From Catellatospora sp. TT07R-123 (GTDB taxonomy: Bacteria; Actinomycetota; Actinomycetes; Mycobacteriales; Micromonosporaceae): a DNA stretch of 64,000 nt. Made by a program: the position numbers and the translations under genes. Shown one piece after another: positions 36,986 to 43,867 of this stretch (positions are counted from its first letter, which is position 1; each line of letters begins with the position of its first letter). The DNA is taken from the NCBI RefSeq assembly GCF_018327705.1, contig NZ_BNEM01000001.1:1798001-1862000 (forward strand), read 5' to 3'. Below the pieces are notes generated by a model. That model was given only the letters and a program-made list of their open reading frames with translations, did not search any database and was not told the DNA's origin.

Positions 36986-37023
36986 GAGGAGGGTATGTGG
37001 ACGGTGTCCACAATACCCTCCTC
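36986..37023. promoter_or_regulatory. 38-nt near-perfect inverted repeat upstream of the MFS exporter
   Basis: GAGGAGGGTAT and ATACCCTCCTC (11 bp) enclose GTGGAC and GTCCAC (6 bp) around GGT, with one unpaired base. It is 74 bp upstream of the MFS start and 79 bp past the end of the upstream gene. The A/T-containing GTGGAC-GGT-GTCCAC core looks like a TetR-type operator, but a 17-bp stem could also terminate the FAD monooxygenase transcript. Confidence 0.55.
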
Positions 37024-37102
37024 GATGGCCGGGGCGGAACCACCCATGACCGACAAATGGTCCCGAGTGGCCTCACGTCGCCGTCCTGAGCCGAGTCCAC
37101 CG

Positions 37103-38479
37103 CTAGTTGGAGGCTCCGGCCGACGCACGGGTCGGCTCCTCGGCGGACGGACCGCCGAAGATCGACTTGGCCAGCACCCGCAGGACCATGCCTGGGCGCA
37201 TCAGCGCCTCGGGGCGGTCCATCATGCCCGCGGCCCGCATGTACGCCGTGGTCACCGCGGTGTCGCGGGTCGCCGCGGCCTGCACCAGGTTGAGGTACGC
37301 CTGCTGCATCTTCACCATGAACGGCCGCTCACCCTCGACCTCGGGGAAGCTGAGGTCCACCACGCTGGTCATGCCCCACGGCGCGTCGATCACGTCGCGG
37401 GCCAGGTCGCGGAAGTACTCCAGCGGCCGCGTCTCGGGCGCCGCCCGCAGGTGGTCGCGCAGCGCCAGCGCCGACAGCGCCGCCACCGTCATGCCCTGCG
37501 CGTACACCGGGTTGAAGCTGGTCACCGCGTCCCCGGTCACCAGCAGGCCCAGGGGCAGGCTGCTCATCCGCTCGTAGCGGCGGCGGATCGTGGTGGGGTA
37601 CCGGTAGGACACCGGCTCGTCCAGCGGCTTGGCGTACCGGACCGCGTCGTAGATGTCCTGGGTGCTCAGCGACTTGACGAACTCGAAGTAGCCCTCCTGG
37701 TCCGTCGGCGGGTGATCGCCGAGCAGGCCGTAGACGGTCAGCTCCCACTTGCCGTGGTCGGTCTTGGTGAAGATCGCACCGCGCGGCCGCTCCGGCGACG
37801 CCACCGGGATGATCGCGAGCTCGCCGTCGAGCGGGTCGCCGTCGATCTCGTAGTGCTGGGTGGCGTACATCAGGTCGACCTTGATGCGGTCTTCCTCGAC
37901 CTTGGGGTAGCCGAACTGCTCCAGCCACACCGGCGTACGCGAGCCGCGGCCGGTCGCGTCCACGACGAGGTCGGCGGTGACCGCCTCCTCCCGCGACCCC
38001 GTCTCCTGCCGCTGCACCCGCACCCCGGTGATCCGGGAGCGGTCGGGTGTGGCGGTCAGGCCGACGATGTCGCGCTCCTCCAGGAAGGACACATTCGGCA
38101 GGGCGCTGGTGCGCTCGCGGATGTGCTGCTCCAGCAGCGGGGCGGTGACCGGCACGGCGATGTAGCCGATGTCCTCGCGCTTGAGCGGCTTGTCGTGGAA
38201 GTACCAGCGCACCGAGCCCACGAAGTCGCCACTGGGGCACTCGTCGGCCATGAGCTCCTCGGTGATGCCGGGGAACAGGTCCTCCATCACCAGGCGCCCC
38301 TTGACGTGCATGGCGTTGATGTGACGGCCCTGCGGCCGGCCGCGGCGCGGGCCGTCCACCCCGAGGAGGCGGTCGCGGTCGACCACGAGCACCTCGTCGT
38401 ACAGCTCAGACAGCACGCGTGCCGCGAACAGGCCCGCGATGCTGCCACCGAGCACGACGGCCCGGCTTCTGTCAGACAT
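37103..38479 (-). CDS. FAD-dependent aromatic monooxygenase/epoxidase-like oxidoreductase
   Basis: A 458-aa single-component flavoprotein of the PHBH-like fold. The N-terminal dinucleotide motif is AVVLGGSIAGLFAARVLS, the family middle motif is VVDATGRGSRTPVWLEQFGY, and the FAD ribityl-binding GD motif is VTGDAVTSFNPVYAQGM. Such enzymes hydroxylate or epoxidise, and squalene-epoxidase-like members are known. An epoxide hydrolase at 54727 could act on an epoxide product. A 5' neighbour SDR is 35 bp upstream on the same strand. It lacks halogenase hallmarks such as WxWxIP. Confidence 0.88.
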   Translation of the reverse strand: MSDRSRAVVLGGSIAGLFAARVLSELYDEVLVVDRDRLLGVDGPRRGRPQGRHINAMHVKGRLVMEDLFPGITEELMADECPSGDFVGSVRWYFHDKPLKREDIGYIAVPVTAPLLEQHIRERTSALPNVSFLEERDIVGLTATPDRSRITGVRVQRQETGSREEAVTADLVVDATGRGSRTPVWLEQFGYPKVEEDRIKVDLMYATQHYEIDGDPLDGELAIIPVASPERPRGAIFTKTDHGKWELTVYGLLGDHPPTDQEGYFEFVKSLSTQDIYDAVRYAKPLDEPVSYRYPTTIRRRYERMSSLPLGLLVTGDAVTSFNPVYAQGMTVAALSALALRDHLRAAPETRPLEYFRDLARDVIDAPWGMTSVVDLSFPEVEGERPFMVKMQQAYLNLVQAAATRDTAVTTAYMRAAGMMDRPEALMRPGMVLRVLAKSIFGGPSAEEPTRASAGASN

Positions 38480-38514
38480 GTCCAGTCTCCTATCGGTGCG
38501 GCCCGGCGCCGCGG

Positions 38515-39279
38515 TCAGCGGGGGCCGGAAGGGACGGCGCCCAGCAGGCCGCCGTCGACGACCAGCTCCTGGCCCGTCACGTACGCCGCGCGCGGCGACA
38601 GCAGGAAGGCGACCGCCTCGGCGACGTCGTCCGGGCTGCCGATGCGGCCCAGCGCCACCTGGTTGCGGAAGATCTCCTTGACGTGCTCGTTGCCGCCGGT
38701 GACGCCCTCGAACATGTCGGTGGCCACGTGGCCCGGCGTGATGGTGTTGACGCGGATGCCGCGGTCGGCCAGGTCGGCGGCGAACGCGCCGGTCAGCGCG
38801 AGCACCGCGGCCTTGGTCGAGGAGTACACCGAGCCGATGGCCAGGCCCTGGTGCGCGGTCCACGACGCGTTCAGCACCACCGACGCACCCTCGCCCAGCA
38901 GCGGCAGCGCGCGCTGGACGGTGAAGAAGGCACCCTTGAAATTGGTGGCGACCACGCGGTCGAAGTCGGCCTCGTCGACGTCGGCCAGCCGGCCCACGGT
39001 GCCGGTGCCCGCGTTGACGAACAGGCCGTGCAGGCTGCCGAAGCGGGCGCGGACCTGCTCGACGAGCTGGTCCAGCTCCTCGGTGCGGCTCACGTCGGCG
39101 GTGACGGTCAGCACCCGCTCGCCCGCGTCCAGCGACTTGGCCGCCGAGGCGAGGCGCTCACTGCTGCGCCCGGCCAGGGCAACACATGCCCCCGACGCCA
39201 GCAGCCGCCGGGCGGTGGCGAGGCCGATGCCACTGCCGCCACCAGTGATAAGCACGAATTTGTCCTGGAAGTCTGTCAT
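38515..39279 (-). CDS. SDR-family oxidoreductase
   Basis: A 254-aa classical short-chain dehydrogenase: cofactor loop TGGGSGIGLATA, N-A-G in LFVNAGTGTVG, catalytic Tyr/Lys in VYSSTKAAV and ITPGHVATDM. It would oxidise or reduce an alcohol/carbonyl with NAD(P)H. It is the first gene of a two-gene unit with the FAD monooxygenase and is divergent from a TetR regulator that probably controls it. Confidence 0.92.
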   Translation of the reverse strand: MTDFQDKFVLITGGGSGIGLATARRLLASGACVALAGRSSERLASAAKSLDAGERVLTVTADVSRTEELDQLVEQVRARFGSLHGLFVNAGTGTVGRLADVDEADFDRVVATNFKGAFFTVQRALPLLGEGASVVLNASWTAHQGLAIGSVYSSTKAAVLALTGAFAADLADRGIRVNTITPGHVATDMFEGVTGGNEHVKEIFRNQVALGRIGSPDDVAEAVAFLLSPRAAYVTGQELVVDGGLLGAVPSGPR

Positions 39280-39285
39280 GCGATT

Positions 39286-39303
39286 AGACTCACATCGGAG
39301 TCT
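39286..39303. promoter_or_regulatory. candidate TetR operator
   Basis: A 6-6-6 palindrome AGACTC-ACATCG-GAGTCT lies six bases upstream of the SDR start in the SDR/TetR divergent gap. Its position over the SDR start region would let the divergent TetR protein block transcription or translation initiation. Confidence 0.5.
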
Positions 39304-39395
39304 TTCCGGTGCATCTCCAGGATTGCCGTGTGGAGTCGGCCAATCACAGATGCGGAATAATCGTCCCGCGACCGGCCCGGCCCCAGTGGAGAGAG

Positions 39396-40031
39396 ATGAG
39401 TGCCACCCCGCCCACCCGCAGCACCTACCGGCACGGCGACCTGCGCCGTGCGCTGCTGGACGCGGGGATCGAGATGGCCCGCGACGGCGGCCCGGACGCC
39501 GTGGTGCTGCGCGAGGCCACCCGCCGGGTGGGGGTGGCCCCCAACGCGGCGTACCGGCACTTCGCCGACCGGCAGGCGCTGCTCGACGCGGTCTGCTCCG
39601 CCGCCCAGGCCACCCTGGCCGACGCGATGGAGTGCCAGCTGGCCGTGCTGCCGCCGGCCGCCGACGACGCGGCGGCGGCGCGGGCCCGGCTGCGCGCGGT
39701 GGGCACCGGCTACCTCTCCTTCGCCGTGGCCGAACCCGGCCTGTTCCGCACCGCGTTCTCGGTCCCGGCGGACCTGTCCACCGCGAGCAGCCCGGACAAG
39801 CGCGGCGGCCGCGACCGCGCGCCGCTGGAGATCCTCACCGACGTGCTGGACGAGATGGTCAAGGCGGGTGCGCTGGCACCGCAGCGGCGGCCGCGCGCCG
39901 AGTTCCTCGCCTGGTCGGCGGTGCACGGGCTGGCCACGCTGCTCATCGACGGGCCGCTGCGGGCCTTCGGCTCGGCCGGGCTCGGCGATCTGGGCACCCG
40001 GCTGCTCGACATGGTCGAGAAGGGACTGTGA
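39396..40031 (+). CDS. TetR-family regulator
   Basis: A 211-aa repressor with an N-terminal helix-turn-helix (about residues 12-60: YRHGDLRRALLDAGIEMARD and VVLREATRRVGVAPNAAYRHF) and a ligand-binding C-terminal domain with LRAVGTGYLSFAVAEPGLFRTAFS, as in the WHG/TetR_C subgroup. The ATG at 39396 has GGAGAGAG just upstream. It is divergent from the SDR/FAD monooxygenase pair and upstream of the acyltransferase, so it probably represses the former. The ligand is unknown. Confidence 0.92.
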   Translation: MSATPPTRSTYRHGDLRRALLDAGIEMARDGGPDAVVLREATRRVGVAPNAAYRHFADRQALLDAVCSAAQATLADAMECQLAVLPPAADDAAAARARLRAVGTGYLSFAVAEPGLFRTAFSVPADLSTASSPDKRGGRDRAPLEILTDVLDEMVKAGALAPQRRPRAEFLAWSAVHGLATLLIDGPLRAFGSAGLGDLGTRLLDMVEKGL

Positions 40032-40048
40032 TCTCTTAAACCGACGGG

Positions 40049-40074
40049 ATTGAGCATTCTGAAAGATGCTCGAT
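40049..40074. promoter_or_regulatory. inverted repeat upstream of the acyltransferase
   Basis: ATTGAGCAT and ATGCTCGAT (9 bp with one mismatch) flank an 8-nt spacer, 18 bp after the TetR stop and 82 bp before the acyltransferase GTG. It lacks a T tract and could be an operator or a weak terminator. Confidence 0.4.
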
Positions 40075-40155
40075 CGGGGTGACGCATGCCACATTGCGTC
40101 GGGCGTCGCCCCGGGTGGCGCCCTCCCACCCCCGAACCGAAGAGGTGCGTCCCTG

Positions 40156-41334
40156 GTGACTACGGCACAGATTCCGGCGAACGGAACCCCGCAAAGATCA
40201 CGCCTGCCCGCCCTGACCGGGATGCGATTCATCGCGGCGGCGGCGGTGTTCCTGTTCCACGCGATGTACCAGATGTTCTTCGCCTCCACACAGGCACAGG
40301 CGGACTACACGTCCATCTTCGGACGCGCCGGATACCTCGGTGTCGGCTTCTTCTTCGTGCTCAGCGGCTTCGTGCTCACCTGGTCGGTGCGCGACGAGGA
40401 CACCACCCCGCGGTTCTGGCGGCGCCGCTTCTTCAAGATCTACCCGAACCACCTGCTGACCTTCGTCGCCGCGTTCATCCTGCTGACCACGGTCTCCGGC
40501 GCGGTGGTCGAGAAGAAGCCCGCGATCCTCAACTTCTTCCTGCTGCAAGCCTGGTTCCCCCAGTTCGAGATCAACAACAGCGTCAACAACATCTCGTGGT
40601 CGCTGTCGTGCGAGGCGCTGTTCTACCTGGCGTTCCCGCTGCTGTTCGCGCTCATCCGGCGCATCCGCCCCGAGCGCCTGTGGGCCTGGGCCGCGGTGGT
40701 GGTCGTCGGGATCTTCGCCGTGCCGTTCGTGTCGCTGCTGCTGCCGGACCCGGAGCAGCTGGCCTGGATGCCCGCCTCGCGCAACCAGTTCTGGTTCATC
40801 TACTTCTTCCCGCCCGCACGTCTGCTCGACTTCATCTTCGGCATCGTGCTGGCCCGGATCGTGCTCGCCGGGCGCAAGCTGCCGCTGGGAGTCGGCGGCG
40901 CCGTCGCGCTGGCGGTCACCGCGTACGCGCTGGCGCCGCTGGCCTGGGGCAAGTTCAGCTTCGTGGCGATCACGGTGGTGCCGATCGGCCTGGTCATCGC
41001 GGCCGGTGCCGTCGCCGACGCCGAGGGCCGCCGCACCTGGCTGGCCAGCCCGGCGATGGTATGGCTGGGCAACGTGTCGTTCGCCTTCTACCTGTGGCAC
41101 TTCATGGTGCTGACATATGGCCACCATTGGCTGGGCGACGGCAGCAACTTCAGCACCCCGGTCGCGCTCGGCGTGATCGCCCTGCTGGGCGGGGTCACCC
41201 TGCTGCTGTCCTGGCTGACCTTCACCCTGTTCGAACGGCCGATCATGCAGCGGTTCGCCAACCCGCGCCGCCCGCTGGCCACCGCCACCGCGCCCACCCC
41301 GGAGCCCGCGCCGGAGCCGGTCCCGGCAAAGTAG
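40156..41334 (+). CDS. acyltransferase-3 family membrane O-acyltransferase
   Basis: A 392-aa integral membrane protein with about ten helices, of the acyltransferase 3 (OafA/mdmB) family. The proposed catalytic His is in MRFIAAAAVFLFHAMY; GYLGVGFFFVLSGFVLTW, an Arg-rich loop FWRRRFFKIYPNH and WSLSCEALFYLAFP are the other hallmarks. It would acylate a hydroxyl group of the natural product or a surface glycan at the membrane. The start is GTG with AGAGG upstream. The tail is a Pro/Ala/Glu-rich extension. Confidence 0.92.
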   Translation: MTTAQIPANGTPQRSRLPALTGMRFIAAAAVFLFHAMYQMFFASTQAQADYTSIFGRAGYLGVGFFFVLSGFVLTWSVRDEDTTPRFWRRRFFKIYPNHLLTFVAAFILLTTVSGAVVEKKPAILNFFLLQAWFPQFEINNSVNNISWSLSCEALFYLAFPLLFALIRRIRPERLWAWAAVVVVGIFAVPFVSLLLPDPEQLAWMPASRNQFWFIYFFPPARLLDFIFGIVLARIVLAGRKLPLGVGGAVALAVTAYALAPLAWGKFSFVAITVVPIGLVIAAGAVADAEGRRTWLASPAMVWLGNVSFAFYLWHFMVLTYGHHWLGDGSNFSTPVALGVIALLGGVTLLLSWLTFTLFERPIMQRFANPRRPLATATAPTPEPAPEPVPAK

Positions 41335-41499
41335 CGCGGCCCGTGCAGGTGACCCCGGATGCTCCCCCGTACATCCGGGGTCACCCCATTTCCCGGCCCT
41401 GCGGCGTCGCGCCGGGCCCCGCAATCTGGAATACGACGGCAGCGATCGTGATCGATAAAGTTGAGGCGACTTCCGCTCCACAAGGCTTCTGGAGTTCCC

Positions 41500-42741
41500 A
41501 TGAGCAGCGGCACACCCGTCGCCATCGATCCACTCGGCCGCGACATCCACGGCGAAGCGCAGCGCCTGCGCGAGCAGGGCCCCGTCACCCGCATCGAGCT
41601 GCCCGGCGGCGTGCTCGCCTGGTCGGTGACCGGATACGACGTCGCCCGGCGGGTGCTGGCCGACGAGCGCTTCTCCAAAGACCCCCGCAAGCACTGGACC
41701 GCGTACGCCGAGGGCCGTATCGACCCCGACTTCCCGCTGATCGTCTGGGCGCGGATGGAGAACCTGACCACCGCGCACGGTGACGATCACAGCCGCCAGC
41801 GCCGCCTGATCGCCAAGGCGTTCAGTCCGCAGCGGATCGCCGCCATGCGCCCGAAGATCGAGAAGCTCGTCGCCGAGCTGCTCGCCGAGCTGAGCGACCT
41901 CCCCCCCGGCACGGTGGTGGACCTGAAGGCGCAGTATGCCCACCCGGTGGCCGCCCGCGTGATCGGCGAGCTCATCGGCGTGCCCGAGGCGGACCGCGAC
42001 ACGGTGCTCGGCGCCGGATACGCCGGCACCAGCGCGGCGGTGACCCCCGAGAACGCGGCCGCGGTGTTCGCGCAGCGGTTCGCCGCCATCCAGGGCATCA
42101 TCGAGGCCAAGCGGCGCGAACCCGCCGAGGACCTGGCCAGCGACCTCATCGCCGCCCGCGACGAGGACGACTCGCGGCTGTCCGCCGCCGAGCTGGTGAG
42201 CACCCTGCTGCTGCTGCTCAACACGGGCACCGAGCCGGCGATGAACCTCATCGTCAACGCCGCCCACGCCCTGCTCACCCACGAGTCCCAGCGCGACCTG
42301 GTGCTGGCGGGCGAGGCCGGCTGGTCCGGCGTGATCGAGGAGACGCTGCGGGTGGAGGCGCCCGTCGCGCACCTGCCGTTCCGGTACGCCGTGGAGGACG
42401 TCGACCTCGACGGGGTCGTCATCGCCAAGGGCGACCCGGTGCTGGTCCACTTCGCCGCCGTCGGGCGCGACCCGGAGGTGCACGGCGAGAGCGCGTGCCG
42501 GTTCGACACCACCCGCCAGAGCAAGCAGCACCTTTCCTTCGGACACGGCATGTACCGCTGCCTCGGTTCCTCGCTGGCCTGGCTGGAGGTCGAGATCGCG
42601 CTGGCGACGCTGTTCGCCCGCTTCCCCCGGCTGGCCCTGGCCGTGCCGCCCGAGAAGCTCGCCCCGCAGGGGACCTTCATCATGAACGGCCTGCACACGC
42701 TGCCGGTGCTCCTGCACGGCGTCGCGGACGCGCAGTCCTGA
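41500..42741 (+). CDS. cytochrome P450 (first of a related pair)
   Basis: A 413-aa class I bacterial P450. Haem-binding Cys is in FGHGMYRCLGSSLA, ExxR is in EETLR, and the C-terminal QGTFIMNGLHTLPV ends the fold. In the I helix the usual A-G-x-E-T reads T-G-T-E-P, so the conserved oxygen-activating Thr is a Pro. The ATG at 41500 follows GGAG. It is 32 bp upstream of the zinc dehydrogenase. The close similarity to the P450 at 49873 (shared FSKDPR-HWTA, APVAHLPFR, KGDPVL) shows a duplication. Substrate unknown. Confidence 0.93.
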   Translation: MSSGTPVAIDPLGRDIHGEAQRLREQGPVTRIELPGGVLAWSVTGYDVARRVLADERFSKDPRKHWTAYAEGRIDPDFPLIVWARMENLTTAHGDDHSRQRRLIAKAFSPQRIAAMRPKIEKLVAELLAELSDLPPGTVVDLKAQYAHPVAARVIGELIGVPEADRDTVLGAGYAGTSAAVTPENAAAVFAQRFAAIQGIIEAKRREPAEDLASDLIAARDEDDSRLSAAELVSTLLLLLNTGTEPAMNLIVNAAHALLTHESQRDLVLAGEAGWSGVIEETLRVEAPVAHLPFRYAVEDVDLDGVVIAKGDPVLVHFAAVGRDPEVHGESACRFDTTRQSKQHLSFGHGMYRCLGSSLAWLEVEIALATLFARFPRLALAVPPEKLAPQGTFIMNGLHTLPVLLHGVADAQS

Positions 42742-42773
42742 CCGAGCGTCCCGACCGATCAGAGAGGTGTGCC

Positions 42774-43790
42774 ATGAGAGCCGCCGTCATCACCCAGGCC
42801 AAGAGCCCCTGGCTCCTGCGCGAGGTGCCCACCCCGACCGCCGGCCCCGGCCAGGTGCTGATCCGCGTGCACGCCAGCGGGTTGTGCCACAACGACCTGT
42901 ACCTCAGCCAGGGCGTCCTCCCGCTCCCCCCGCTCGACCCGGTCGTCACCGGCCACGAACCGGCCGGTGAGGTCGTCGAGGTCGGGCCCGGGGTCACCTC
43001 CCGCAAGGTCGGCGACCGCGTCGGCGCCACCTGGGTGCAGGCCACCTGCGGCACCTGCGACTACTGCCGGCTGGGCCGCCCGCTGACCGGGCAGGCCGCG
43101 ATGAGCTGCCGCGGCGCGACCCTGACCGGCCTCACCGCCCCGGGCGGCCAGGCCGAGTACATCGCGGTGCGGGCCGAGAGCACCGTGCTGCTGCCCGACG
43201 GCCTCAGCTACGAGTCCGCCGCCCCGGTGCTGTGCGCCGGGTACACCGCCTGGAGCGCACTGCGCGCCGCCCAGCCGCAGCCCGGCGAGCGGGTGGCCGT
43301 GCTCGGCATCGGCGGGCTCGGGCACCTGGCGCTGCAGTTCGCCCGCGCGAGCGGGTTCGAGACCGTCGCGGTGACCCACAGCGCCGACAAGCACGACCTG
43401 GCCCGCAAGCTGGGCGCCGACCACGTCGTGGCAGACGGCGCCGAGCTGCGTGCCGCGGGCGGGGCCGACGTGCTGGTCGTGACCGGCGCGTCCAACGCCG
43501 CGGCGTCCGACGCGCTACAGGGCGTGCGCGCCGACGGCCGGGTGGCGATGACCACGATCGACCCCACCACCCCGCTGGCGATCGGCCCGATGGCCGGGAT
43601 GTGGTGGAAGCGGCTGCGCATCGTCGGGGCCAGCCACGACGGCCTGGACCGCCTCGCCGAGGCGCTGAAGCTGGTCGCCTCCGGCGCGGTCACCCCGATG
43701 GTCGAGGCCTACCCGTGTGAGCGCATCAACGAGGCCGTCGACCGGTTCGAACGGGGTGAGGTGCGATTCCGCGCGGTGGTCACGTACTGA
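42774..43790 (+). CDS. zinc-dependent alcohol dehydrogenase (MDR family)
   Basis: A 338-aa medium-chain dehydrogenase. Catalytic-zinc residues are in ASGLCHNDLYLSQG and VVTGHEPAGEVVEVG; the structural zinc cluster is shortened (CGTCDYCRLGRPLTGQAAMSC), with four cysteines still present. The NAD-binding motif is VLGIGGLGHLALQFA. It would interconvert an alcohol and aldehyde/ketone, perhaps acting on the product of the P450 immediately upstream. The ATG at 42774 follows AGAGAGG. The gene ends at a nested hairpin. Confidence 0.93.
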   Translation: MRAAVITQAKSPWLLREVPTPTAGPGQVLIRVHASGLCHNDLYLSQGVLPLPPLDPVVTGHEPAGEVVEVGPGVTSRKVGDRVGATWVQATCGTCDYCRLGRPLTGQAAMSCRGATLTGLTAPGGQAEYIAVRAESTVLLPDGLSYESAAPVLCAGYTAWSALRAAQPQPGERVAVLGIGGLGHLALQFARASGFETVAVTHSADKHDLARKLGADHVVADGAELRAAGGADVLVVTGASNAAASDALQGVRADGRVAMTTIDPTTPLAIGPMAGMWWKRLRIVGASHDGLDRLAEALKLVASGAVTPMVEAYPCERINEAVDRFERGEVRFRAVVTY

Positions 43791-43808
43791 TCCGACGCCG
43801 TACGCGGC

Positions 43809-43851
43809 GCGACCCGCCCGGACCGTGGCACTGCCACGCCGAGCGGGTCGC
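43809..43851. terminator. nested-hairpin bidirectional terminator
   Basis: An outer 9-bp stem (GCGACCCGC/GCGGGTCGC) encloses an inner 7-bp stem (CGTGGCA/TGCCACG) between convergent genes. Confidence 0.65.
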
Positions 43852-43867
43852 CGCCGTCTTCGCGCCC

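Noticed and set aside
37103-38479. Possible flavin halogenase (SgcC3 equivalent)
   Set aside because: The protein is a PHBH-fold FAD oxidoreductase but I see no WxWxIP or equivalent halogenase Lys motif, so I call it a monooxygenase.
36809-40039. 1076-codon plus-strand open frame
   Set aside because: It covers the FAD monooxygenase and SDR genes, which have family motifs on the minus strand; no motif is seen in this frame.
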